Assembly (NCBI GenBank): GCA_947630845.1 | Contig: CANRJB010000003.1 | Span: 62,001-126,000 of the forward strand | Source: an uncultured Clostridia bacterium | GTDB taxonomy: Bacteria; Bacillota; Clostridia; Oscillospirales; Ruminococcaceae | Direction of reading: 5' to 3' | Length of the DNA: 64,000 nucleotides | Shown: positions 36,489 through 44,244 of the stretch, piece after piece | Layout: each line of letters begins with the position of its first letter | Numbering within the stretch: position 1 is the first letter of the stretch | The notes under the pieces: generated by a model | Told to the model about the DNA's origin: nothing | The model's database searches: none | The model's input: only the letters and a program-made list of their open reading frames with translations | Translations under genes and position numbers: made by a program

Positions 36489-39122
36489 TTACTGAATCAA
36501 TTCTGAAACAACAGATCCCAGTGTCTGCAATGCCGTTTCCGTCAGCGACTGGTCGCCGATGCCTGCCATGGCACTGTCGGGTCTGCCGCCGCCCTTGCCG
36601 CCTGTGAGGGCTGATAGCTTCTGGACGATCTTGCCGGCATGCGCACCCTTTGCCACAGCCGCCTTGCTGCATACGCAGTAGAGCTGTCCCTTTTCACCGC
36701 CGACACCTGCAAGCACTGCGATCAGGGCATCTTCTGTCCCCTTGAGCTGATCACCCATTTTCCGCAGCATATCTGCATTTGCACCTTGTACGGCAGTGCC
36801 TGCCACTTTCACGCCGCCGATCTCCTTTGCGGACTTCAGGATGTCCGTCACAGAATTTCCGGCAAGCTTCTGTCTCAGTTCCTCAATGGTCTTTTCGGCA
36901 TCTCTGAGCTGTGCCATAACAGCAGCGCACTTAGCAGGCAGATCATTCGGGTTGCCGAGCTTCAATGCCTTTGCACTCTCGTTCAGCGTTCCCTGTACGT
37001 TATCGAGCAGTGCAAGTACGCCGTTTCCGGTCACAGCTTCGATACGGCGCACACCGGAAGCGACCGAGCTTTCCGAAACGATGCGGAACAGCCCGATATG
37101 GGTCGTATTGTTGACATGTGTGCCGCCGCAGAATTCGATCGAAACGTCGCCAGCCTTGACAACTCTGACGATATCACCGTATTTTTCGCCGAACAGTGCC
37201 ATTGCACCGAGCTTTCTTGCTTCCTCGATGGGCATTTCATTCACCTCGACCGGGATGGCATCGAGGATCCACTGGTTGACAAGCTGCTCCACCTTCCGGA
37301 TCTCTTCCGTGGTCATGGCACTGAAATGAGAGAAGTCAAACCGGCAGACTGCGGCATTGACAAGCTGTCCTGCCTGATGGACATGTTCACCCAGTACCTG
37401 CCGCAGGGCTGCCTGCAACAAATGTGCTGCGGTATGGTTGCGCATGATTTGCAGACGGCGTTCCCAGTAAAATTCTGCCTCCACTTCATCGCCGACACGG
37501 CAGATGCCATGTGTTACATGACCGTGGTGCAGGTAGTGCCCGTCTTCATCCTTTGTGACAGCGGACACCTCAAATACATCCTCTCCGTCTTTCCGGATCT
37601 CACCGGTATCGGCGACCTGTCCGCCGCTTTCGGCATAGAATGGTGTGGTATCGAGTATCAGCGTGATCTTGCCCTCCGTCTGTGCATCCACAGCATCCAC
37701 GGCAGTGTTCTCACGGAGGATCGCTAAGATCTTCGCTTTTGCGGTATATCTCTGATAACCGACAAATGTCGTTTTCGGCACATCAAGTTTGACGGAATTA
37801 TCTGCCCACGAGGAGCTTGCCTTTGCCAGATGGTCAGCCTTTGCAGTTGCTCTCTGTTTCTGCACCAGTGCCCGGTAGCCCTCCTCATCGACTGTCAGTC
37901 CACGCTCTGCTGCGATCTCTACCGTCAGATCAAACGGGAAACCGTAAGTGTCGCTCAGCCGGAACACATCCTCACCGGACAACTGTCCGTCTGCCCTGTC
38001 CATCAACTCGTTGAGCAGTTCCAGTCCCCGGTCAATGGTCTTGGCAAATGTCTCCTCTTCGACCTGAATGATTTTCTTGATATAGCTGCGTTTTTCTTCC
38101 AGTTCCGGATAGGCGTTCCGGTTTTCGTCAATGACCGTATCGCAGACTTCATGCAGGAAAGTTCCCTTGATGCCGATCATTCTGCCATGCCGTGCAGCTC
38201 TGCGCAGCAGACGGCGCAGCACATAGCCCCGTCCCTCATTGGACGGCAGCACACCATCGCCTACCATGAATGTTGTGGAACGGATATGGTCGGTGATCAC
38301 ACGCAGCGAGACATCCCTTGCAGCATCCTCTCCGTAGGTAATGCCTGCAATACGGGAAATATGCTTCATGATGTTCTGCACGGTGTCCACCTCGAACAGG
38401 TTGTCCACACCCTGCATCACGCAGGCAAGCCGTTCCAGTCCCATACCTGTGTCGATGTTCTTGTGTTCCATCTCGGTATAATGCCCGTTGCCGTCGGAGT
38501 CAAACTGGCTGAACACCAGATTCCACACTTCAACATAGCGGTCACACTCACAGCCGACATGACAATCCGGTCTGCCGCATCCCTTATCTGCGCCACGGTC
38601 AAAATAGATCTCCGAACATGGACCGCACGGACCGGAACCATGCTCCCAGAAATTGTCCTCCCTGCCCATGCGCACCATGTGGGACGGGTCAACGCCGATC
38701 TCCTTCGTCCAGATATCGTATGCTTCATCGTCATTCTCAAAGACAGAGCAGTGCAGCAGTTCCTTCGGCATTTCCAGAACCTCTGTGAAAAATTCCCATG
38801 CCCAGCGGATGGCATCACGCTTGAAATAATCGCCGAACGAAAAATTACCCAGCATTTCAAAATACGTGCCATGACGAGCTGTCTTGCCGACATTCTCGAT
38901 ATCAGGGGTACGGATACACTTCTGACAGGTCGTCACACGCACATTCGGCGGTACAGCCTGTCCCAGAAAGAATTTTTTCAGCGGTGCCATGCCGGAATTG
39001 ATGAGCAGCAGGCTTTTGTCTCCCTGTGGAATCAGGGATGCACTTGCCATCCGGGTATGCTGCTTGCTTTCAAAAAAGGAAAGAAACTGCTCACGCAAGT
39101 CATTCAATCCACGCCATTCCAT
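36489..39122 (-). CDS. alaS: alanyl-tRNA synthetase
   Basis: An 877-residue class II synthetase that charges tRNA-Ala. The catalytic core starts with FLSFFESKQHTRMASASLIPQ and has the TCQKCIRTPDI motif and GCGRPDCHVGCECDRY insertion region. The editing domain contains HTAAHLLQAALRQVLG and CGGTHVNNT, and the C-Ala domain begins around residue 740 and ends SGD-like VSELIQ. All family parts are present. No T-box leader precedes it; a TTGACT/TATACT promoter lies 50 nt upstream. Confidence 0.98.
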   Translation of the reverse strand: MEWRGLNDLREQFLSFFESKQHTRMASASLIPQGDKSLLLINSGMAPLKKFFLGQAVPPNVRVTTCQKCIRTPDIENVGKTARHGTYFEMLGNFSFGDYFKRDAIRWAWEFFTEVLEMPKELLHCSVFENDDEAYDIWTKEIGVDPSHMVRMGREDNFWEHGSGPCGPCSEIYFDRGADKGCGRPDCHVGCECDRYVEVWNLVFSQFDSDGNGHYTEMEHKNIDTGMGLERLACVMQGVDNLFEVDTVQNIMKHISRIAGITYGEDAARDVSLRVITDHIRSTTFMVGDGVLPSNEGRGYVLRRLLRRAARHGRMIGIKGTFLHEVCDTVIDENRNAYPELEEKRSYIKKIIQVEEETFAKTIDRGLELLNELMDRADGQLSGEDVFRLSDTYGFPFDLTVEIAAERGLTVDEEGYRALVQKQRATAKADHLAKASSSWADNSVKLDVPKTTFVGYQRYTAKAKILAILRENTAVDAVDAQTEGKITLILDTTPFYAESGGQVADTGEIRKDGEDVFEVSAVTKDEDGHYLHHGHVTHGICRVGDEVEAEFYWERRLQIMRNHTAAHLLQAALRQVLGEHVHQAGQLVNAAVCRFDFSHFSAMTTEEIRKVEQLVNQWILDAIPVEVNEMPIEEARKLGAMALFGEKYGDIVRVVKAGDVSIEFCGGTHVNNTTHIGLFRIVSESSVASGVRRIEAVTGNGVLALLDNVQGTLNESAKALKLGNPNDLPAKCAAVMAQLRDAEKTIEELRQKLAGNSVTDILKSAKEIGGVKVAGTAVQGANADMLRKMGDQLKGTEDALIAVLAGVGGEKGQLYCVCSKAAVAKGAHAGKIVQKLSALTGGKGGGRPDSAMAGIGDQSLTETALQTLGSVVSELIQ

Positions 39123-39172
39123 ATTTTTCCACTCCCATGTTCAGATTTCCGGGCGTTCGCCCATACATATAC

Positions 39173-39201
39173 AGTATAGCAAATTTCCGGAAAAAAGTCA
39201 A
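39173..39201 (-). promoter_or_regulatory. alaS promoter
   Basis: TTGACT (39196-39201), a 17-bp spacer and TATACT (39173-39178) on the minus strand. It probably drives the long run from alaS through comEC and holA. Confidence 0.8.
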
Positions 39202-39317
39202 TCGCCTGAGAGAAAAAAATCAATTCTTCTCTGCAAGCGATCTTAATGTGTTTATGTACACACATGCCCTATCCATTTCCGGAAAAATGAAAACGACGAT
39301 CGGATACAAATGCTGCT

Positions 39318-39351
39318 CTCTGACAACCTGACAGGCATCAGATCATCAGAG
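39318..39351 (-). repeat. 34-nt 3'-UTR hairpin element, copy 2
   Basis: On the minus strand CTCTGATGATCTGA pairs with TCAGGTTGTCAGAG around the hexaloop TGCCTG. It starts 20 nt after the maf stop. Against copy 1 (8507-8540), the second stem pair changes from C-G to U-A and two others from Watson-Crick to G-U wobbles; the loop is free to vary. Confidence 0.8.
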
Positions 39352-39371
39352 CATACCTGCGGCTATGATGC

Positions 39372-39977
39372 TCAGATCTGACCGCCCGGTCGCTTGAACA
39401 TCACCCTTGGATGTGCTACAGCCTGTTCAAACTGTTTCAGGTTTCTGGATAATGCTGCCACAGGCAGTCCCACAACATTGAAATAATCCCCCTCAATGCA
39501 TTTCACAAGCAGCGCACCCTTGCCCTGAATGCCGTATGCCCCTGCTTTGTCAAATGGTTCACCTGTGTCCAGATAGGCATCAATTTCATCATCGGAGAGC
39601 GTAAAGAAGGTGACAGCCGTTTCCACTGTAAATACAGTAGTCTGTCTGCCATGATAGAGAGAGACACCGGTCATGACAGTATGAGTCTCGCCGGAGAGTT
39701 TCCGGAGCATGCGGAAGGCATCCTCTCTGTCTGCCGGCTTGCCCATGATCTCGTCATTCAGCACAACGACCGTATCGCAGCCGATCACGATATCTTCCGG
39801 GAATTGTGCAGCTGCGATACTTGCTTTCAGGTCGGCAAGAAAGGCAGCCGCCATCTCCACAGGCATCCCCTCCGGCAATGTTTCCTCCGCATCGACCGGA
39901 TGCACCGTAAACTCCTCCGTGATCAGCCGCAGCAGCTCCTGCCGTCTCGGTGAACCGGATGCAAGGATCAGGCTCAT
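39372..39977 (-). CDS. maf: Maf family nucleotide pyrophosphatase
   Basis: A 201-residue Maf protein, a house-cleaning pyrophosphatase for dTTP/UTP or modified nucleotides that also limits septation. SLILASGSPRRQELL opens the protein; VIGCDTVVVLNDEIMGKP and the TGVSLYHG and EPFDKAGAYGIQG motifs follow. The ATG has AAGGAG upstream and overlaps the tautomerase stop by 4 nt. The 34-nt hairpin element lies in its 3' untranslated region. Confidence 0.95.
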   Translation of the reverse strand: MSLILASGSPRRQELLRLITEEFTVHPVDAEETLPEGMPVEMAAAFLADLKASIAAAQFPEDIVIGCDTVVVLNDEIMGKPADREDAFRMLRKLSGETHTVMTGVSLYHGRQTTVFTVETAVTFFTLSDDEIDAYLDTGEPFDKAGAYGIQGKGALLVKCIEGDYFNVVGLPVAALSRNLKQFEQAVAHPRVMFKRPGGQI

Positions 39978-40210
39978 TTCAGCAGCTCCTTCGGGTCATA
40001 ATCAGGTTTCTGCACAAGATTGGCATTTTCCGTCACCTCAATGCGGTACTGTTCCTGCCATTCCTCCGGCGTGAAATCCTCCACAGAAACGGAAATATGC
40101 GACGGCGTGCATCCGATGGCTTCCACAAGCGCAGCAGAAAGTTTCTCAGCTGCTGTTTTCTTCTGCTCATCGGTACGTCCTTTGAGCATTTTCAATGTAA
40201 TATGCGGCAT
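39974..40210 (-). CDS. tautomerase family protein (4-oxalocrotonate tautomerase-like)
   Basis: A 78-residue protein whose catalytic Pro follows the initiator Met (MPHITLKMLKGRT). It has the family helix DEQKKTAAEKLSAALVEAIG and the strand ISVSVEDFTPEEW. The natural substrate is unknown; the longer C-terminus (DYDPKELL) differs from the 62-residue 4-OT. The ATG at 40210 is preferred because it puts proline at position 2. A promoter is 30 nt upstream and maf follows on the same transcript. Confidence 0.85.
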   Translation of the reverse strand: MPHITLKMLKGRTDEQKKTAAEKLSAALVEAIGCTPSHISVSVEDFTPEEWQEQYRIEVTENANLVQKPDYDPKELLK

Positions 40211-40236
40211 GATAAGCATCCTTTCTGTTTTTCTTT

Positions 40237-40265
40237 ATTATACCACATCCATCTGAAAAATGCAA
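40237..40265 (-). promoter_or_regulatory. promoter of tautomerase-maf
   Basis: TTGCAT (40260-40265), a 17-bp spacer and TATAAT (40237-40242) on the minus strand. Confidence 0.8.
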
Positions 40266-40285
40266 GTCCCTGTATGTACCGTTTG

Positions 40286-40675
40286 TCAAAACTCACCCCC
40301 CTGACCTGAGAAGGCAGCGTTCTCTCCGCACTTTCCTGCCTTTACCGCAAGCAGATGCTGTGCCTCCTCCAGTGTCATGGCGGTATAGAACACATACTCC
40401 CTTGCCATGTCCTGACACAGCTCTGCCGCCTTCCCGTCCTCCGGCAGATACACCAACAACACACACCGCAGTATCTCTTCATCCATCCATGCGATCTGAG
40501 AGGCATAATGATGCAGTAAAGCCTTTGTGGACGGACTGCCGTCCGGTACGGGCAGTATGGCAAACGGCTGCAGCACCTCCTCCTGTGTCTGCTCCGGCAC
40601 ACACAGCAGCACATATACCAGCACGCCCCCTATCGCTGTCAGCAGTATCCCTCCGACAAACCATAACCCATACAT
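40286..40675 (-). CDS. small membrane-anchored protein of unknown function
   Basis: A 129-residue protein with a single N-terminal helix (about residues 2-24, MYGLWFVGGILLTAIGGVLV) and a soluble remainder. The remainder has a run SPSTKALLHHYASQIAWMDE and several cysteines. I found no known domain. GGAGGG precedes the ATG at 40675 by 6 nt. It is divergently transcribed from the PHP phosphatase gene and ends just upstream of the tautomerase promoter. Confidence 0.7.
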   Translation of the reverse strand: MYGLWFVGGILLTAIGGVLVYVLLCVPEQTQEEVLQPFAILPVPDGSPSTKALLHHYASQIAWMDEEILRCVLLVYLPEDGKAAELCQDMAREYVFYTAMTLEEAQHLLAVKAGKCGENAAFSGQGGEF

Positions 40676-40706
40676 AGACAGCCCTCCGTTTCTTCCATCT
40701 GCTGTC

Positions 40707-40735
40707 ATTCTATGCATTTCAAAAAAAATTGTGAA
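40707..40735 (-). promoter_or_regulatory. promoter of the small membrane protein gene
   Basis: TTCACA (40730-40735), a 17-bp spacer and TAGAAT (40707-40712) on the minus strand. Confidence 0.5.
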
Positions 40736-40751
40736 TTTTTGAAAAGAAGTA

Positions 40752-40780
40752 TGGAAATCTGTCTGCTGATGTGTTATAAT
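40752..40780 (+). promoter_or_regulatory. promoter of the PHP phosphatase gene
   Basis: TGGAAA (40752-40757), a 17-bp spacer and TATAAT (40775-40780), about 20 nt before the ribosome site. Confidence 0.6.
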
Positions 40781-40809
40781 GGATATGTATACCCGAAAGG
40801 AGAATGTCT

Positions 40810-41643
40810 ATGCTCGACTGTCATACCCACACGGAGCTGTCACCGGACAGTAAGGCGAAGCTGCCGGATATGTGCCGTGCCGCAAAGGAAAAGGGGCTGC
40901 ATGCCCTTGCGGTCACAGACCATATTGAGCTGTGCCGCTGGTATCCGCAGGACTACTACAAGGCTCGTCCCCGCAATGAAGAAGATTTTTATCACTATGC
41001 TGCACGCTTTGAACGCTCCATGGAGCAGAATCTGCTTGCAAAGGAAACCGCAGACGGTTTTGTGTTCATGAACGGCATTGAAATGGGGGAACCGGATGCT
41101 GACTTTGCCTTAGCGGAACGGCTCTACCGGGATGAAAGGCTGGATCTTACCATTGCTTCTCTGCATGAGCTGCCGGGCAGACTGGATTTTTATTTTCTGG
41201 ATTATGCGAAGGAAGATATACCTGCGCTGCTTGGGGACTATTTTGCGGAGCTGCTGAAAATTGCAGAGCATGACTGCTATGATGTGTTAGGTCATATTAC
41301 CTATCCGCTGCGGTACATAGAGGGCACAGCAGGCATCCCCGTGGACATGGGGGGATACCGGGATAGGATCGCTGCCATTTTCAAAACAGTCATCGGCAAA
41401 GGCAAGGGCATTGAGCTGAATACTTCCGGCTACCGGCAGTCCTACGGCAAGCCCTTCCCGGACAGGGAACTGCTATGTCTTTACAAAGACCTTGGCGGCA
41501 GCATCCTGACACTCGGCTCGGATGCTCATGCACCGGAGGATGTCGGGAGCGGTATCACGCAGGGGCTTGCACTTGCGAAAGCATGCGGATTTGACAGGGT
41601 ATGCTGTTATTTGCGGCATGAACCGCAATTTATTACGATCTGA
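40810..41643 (+). CDS. PHP-domain histidinol-phosphatase-like protein
   Basis: A 277-residue PHP metal hydrolase. The metal ligands appear in DCHTHTELSPDS (start), VTDHIEL, IEMGE, TIASLHEL and the closing SDAHAPEDVG. The pattern and length match HisK-type histidinol-phosphate phosphatase, the penultimate step of histidine synthesis. No his genes are nearby, so other phosphoester substrates are possible. The ATG at 40810 stands 7 nt from AAGGAG; the one at 40804 is only a base away from it. Confidence 0.87.
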   Translation: MLDCHTHTELSPDSKAKLPDMCRAAKEKGLHALAVTDHIELCRWYPQDYYKARPRNEEDFYHYAARFERSMEQNLLAKETADGFVFMNGIEMGEPDADFALAERLYRDERLDLTIASLHELPGRLDFYFLDYAKEDIPALLGDYFAELLKIAEHDCYDVLGHITYPLRYIEGTAGIPVDMGGYRDRIAAIFKTVIGKGKGIELNTSGYRQSYGKPFPDRELLCLYKDLGGSILTLGSDAHAPEDVGSGITQGLALAKACGFDRVCCYLRHEPQFITI

Positions 41644-41700
41644 TGCGAATCTGTCAATAGATGGAAAGAATCGGTATGATCTCAATAAGGAGGAGTTATG

Positions 41701-42177
41701 ATGAATGATTTGCTGAATCTGCTCAAGGAGAATGCACGGCTGACCAATGTACAGCTTGCGGATATGCTCGGTACGACCGAACAGGATGTCGCCGCACAGA
41801 TCGCTGCACTCGAAAAGAAGGGCGTGATCCGTGGCTATACTGCCATCATCAATGAGGAGCTGACCGAAAGCTCGGAGGTGGAGGCACTTATTGAACTGCG
41901 TGTCACACCGAAGCGTGATTTTGGGTTTGATGACATTGCCAGAACCATCATGATGTATGATGAGGTGGAAAGCGTGCTGCTGATGTCGGGAGCATATGAC
42001 CTCGCACTGACGGTCAAGAGCAACAGCCTGAAAGATGTGGCAATGTTCGTGTCACAGCGGCTTTCTGCTATGGAGGGCGTGCTGTCCACTGCGACCCATT
42101 TCGTCCTTAAACGCTATAAGGAAAAGGGCATCTTCATTGAGGATGAAGAGCAGGATGAAAGGAGCATGATCTGGTGA
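41701..42177 (+). CDS. Lrp/AsnC family transcriptional regulator
   Basis: A 158-residue regulator with an N-terminal winged helix-turn-helix (NVQLADMLGTTEQDVAAQIAAL, residues about 16-40) and a C-terminal RAM domain that binds small molecules, usually amino acids. Two ATGs are adjacent at 41698 and 41701; the second has better spacing to AAGGAGG. The stop overlaps the start of the aminotransferase by 4 nt. This regulator-aminotransferase pair is common in Firmicutes, so the product of the enzyme or a related amino acid may be its ligand. Confidence 0.92.
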   Translation: MNDLLNLLKENARLTNVQLADMLGTTEQDVAAQIAALEKKGVIRGYTAIINEELTESSEVEALIELRVTPKRDFGFDDIARTIMMYDEVESVLLMSGAYDLALTVKSNSLKDVAMFVSQRLSAMEGVLSTATHFVLKRYKEKGIFIEDEEQDERSMIW

Positions 42178-43355
42178 ATTATGAAGCTATCCTGTCCAGA
42201 CGTGTGCAGCAGATGAAGCCGTCGGGCATCCGGCGTTTCTTTGATCTTGCTGCCACGATGGACAATGTCATCAGTCTTGGCGTGGGAGAACCGGATTTCT
42301 CCACACCGTGGAGCATCCGGAAGGAAGCCATAGATGTGCTCGAACGCAAGAAGATCATCTATACTGCCAATGCCGGACTCATACAGCTGCGTGCTGCCAT
42401 TGCACGCTATCTGGAACGCTCCATTCATACGAAGTATGACCCGGAGCATGAGATCGTGATCACGGTCGGCGGTTCGGAAGCAATTGACATTGCCATCCGT
42501 GGTGTGGTGAATCCGGGCGATGAGGTACTGGTGGTAGAGCCGTCTTTTGTCTGCTATGCCCCCATTGTGGAAATGGCATGCGGCGTGCCCGTGCCGATAC
42601 CGACCAAGCCGGAGAATTGTTTCAAGCTCACTGCTGACGAACTCCGGGAAAAGATCACGGATAAGACCAAGCTCCTTGTCCTGCCCTTCCCGAACAATCC
42701 CACAGGTGCGATCATGACGAGAGAAGATCTCGAAAGCATCGCAGAGGTGCTGCGTGGGACGGATATCATGGTGCTGTCGGATGAAATTTATGCGGAGCTG
42801 ACCTATGGCAGAAAGCACTGCTCTATTGCGGAGATCGACGGTATGCAGGAGCGTACCATCCTTGTCAACGGCTTTTCCAAGGCGTATGCCATGACGGGCT
42901 GGCGTCTGGGGTATGTCTGCGCACCCGAACCGGTCACAAAAGAACTTGTTAAGATCCATCAGTACATCATCATGAGCAGTCCGACTGTCAGCCAGTATGC
43001 AGCCATCGAGGCATTGGAACACTGTGAGGACGATGTGAAGCGCATGACGAAAGAATACAATCTGCGCCGTCGTTATCTGGTCGAAGCATTCAACCGCATC
43101 GGCATGACCTGTTTCAATCCGGAAGGGGCATTCTACGTGTTCCCGTCCATCCGGTGTACAGGAATGTCAAGCGAGGAATTCTGCGAACGGCTGCTCGATG
43201 AGGAGCATGTTGCCGTTGTACCGGGCAATGCATTCGGGGAGAGCGGTGAGGGATTTGTGCGTGTGTCCTACGCCTATTCGCTCCGCCATCTGATGGAAGC
43301 AGTGGAGCGCATCAGCCATTTTCTGGAACGGCATGGAGGGAAACATGAAACATAA
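42174..43355 (+). CDS. PLP-dependent class I/II aminotransferase
   Basis: A 393-residue aminotransferase related to aspartate/aromatic aminotransferases. The PLP lysine is in NGFSKAYAMTGWRLGYV near residue 235. The PLP-binding NNPTGAI and the DEIYAELTY motif are present, and the substrate-binding arginine is in FVRVSYAYS near the end. The start is GTG at 42174, supported by AAAGGAG 9 nt upstream and by the overlap with the Lrp gene. The exact amino acid substrate cannot be read from the sequence. Confidence 0.93.
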   Translation: MNYEAILSRRVQQMKPSGIRRFFDLAATMDNVISLGVGEPDFSTPWSIRKEAIDVLERKKIIYTANAGLIQLRAAIARYLERSIHTKYDPEHEIVITVGGSEAIDIAIRGVVNPGDEVLVVEPSFVCYAPIVEMACGVPVPIPTKPENCFKLTADELREKITDKTKLLVLPFPNNPTGAIMTREDLESIAEVLRGTDIMVLSDEIYAELTYGRKHCSIAEIDGMQERTILVNGFSKAYAMTGWRLGYVCAPEPVTKELVKIHQYIIMSSPTVSQYAAIEALEHCEDDVKRMTKEYNLRRRYLVEAFNRIGMTCFNPEGAFYVFPSIRCTGMSSEEFCERLLDEEHVAVVPGNAFGESGEGFVRVSYAYSLRHLMEAVERISHFLERHGGKHET

Positions 43356-44244
43356 TACTCTGACACTGCGCTGTGCTGCAAAGCTCAACCTCTCCCTCGA
43401 TGTGACCGGAAAACGCCCTGACGGCTATCATACGCTTGAAAGCATATTCCAGAGCATTTCTGTATATGATACAATATCCCTGTCCGTCAGAGAGGGAACA
43501 GGCATCACTCTGACCTGTGATGCACCGGGTGTGCCGTGTGATGCACACAATTTAGCATACAAAGCAGCTGCCGCATTGCTAAAAGCATCCGGACAGGATG
43601 TCGGCATTGTCATTGACCTGCATAAGGAGATCCCTTCCGGTGCAGGCATGGGAGGCGGCAGTGCTGATGCAGCAGGAGTACTGTACGGACTGAATCTGCT
43701 GCTCGGCTGCGCTTTTTCCAACGAACAGCTCCGGGAGATCGGTGTCCGGCTCGGAGCGGATGTACCGTTCATTCTGCTGGGCGGTACGGCATATGCAGAG
43801 GGTGTGGGCGAATTGCTGACGCCGCTCAGACCTCTCCCGGAACTGCCGGTCGTCGTGGTGAAGGGGACACAGAGCATCTCCACGCCGGCTGCCTATCAGA
43901 AAATCGACACCCTTGTCTGTCCGTCCCATCCGGATACGGCTGCTGTGCGGAAAGCGATCGACACGCAGGACATTGCACTTCTGTGCAGAAGCTGCGGCAA
44001 TCTGTTTGAAGCGGCTGTGGAATGTGAAGATGTCACAAGGGCAAAAGCACGTCTGCTTGCATGTGGTGCGCAGTGCGCCGTCATGACGGGAAGCGGTGCA
44101 GCAGTGTTCGGCATCTTTCCGGATGAACAGACAGCACAGGATCGTGCAGCACAATTGCAGACAGAATTTGCTTTTGCAAGGGCAGCAGTGCTGACGTCCG
44201 CCTCCTTTCTCACAGTACCGGAGGTGACAGATGAAACGATATAA
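43345..44244 (+). CDS. ispE: 4-diphosphocytidyl-2-C-methyl-D-erythritol kinase
   Basis: A 299-residue GHMP kinase of the MEP isoprenoid pathway. The ATP-binding motif PSGAGMGGGSADAA is near residue 95, the N-terminal AAKLNLSLDVTGKRPDGYH matches the substrate-binding region, and the C-terminal MTGSGAAVFGIF closes the site. The ATG at 43345 lies in the end of the aminotransferase gene with GGAGGG 4 nt upstream. Together with ispH (18.2 kb) it shows that this organism uses the MEP route. Confidence 0.96.
   Translation: MKHNTLTLRCAAKLNLSLDVTGKRPDGYHTLESIFQSISVYDTISLSVREGTGITLTCDAPGVPCDAHNLAYKAAAALLKASGQDVGIVIDLHKEIPSGAGMGGGSADAAGVLYGLNLLLGCAFSNEQLREIGVRLGADVPFILLGGTAYAEGVGELLTPLRPLPELPVVVVKGTQSISTPAAYQKIDTLVCPSHPDTAAVRKAIDTQDIALLCRSCGNLFEAAVECEDVTRAKARLLACGAQCAVMTGSGAAVFGIFPDEQTAQDRAAQLQTEFAFARAAVLTSASFLTVPEVTDETI

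Noticed and set aside
39123-39200. Possible T-box leader before alaS
   Set aside because: Only about 50 nt separate the promoter from the ATG. There is no specifier loop, no AGGGUGGNACCGCG-type box and no terminator.
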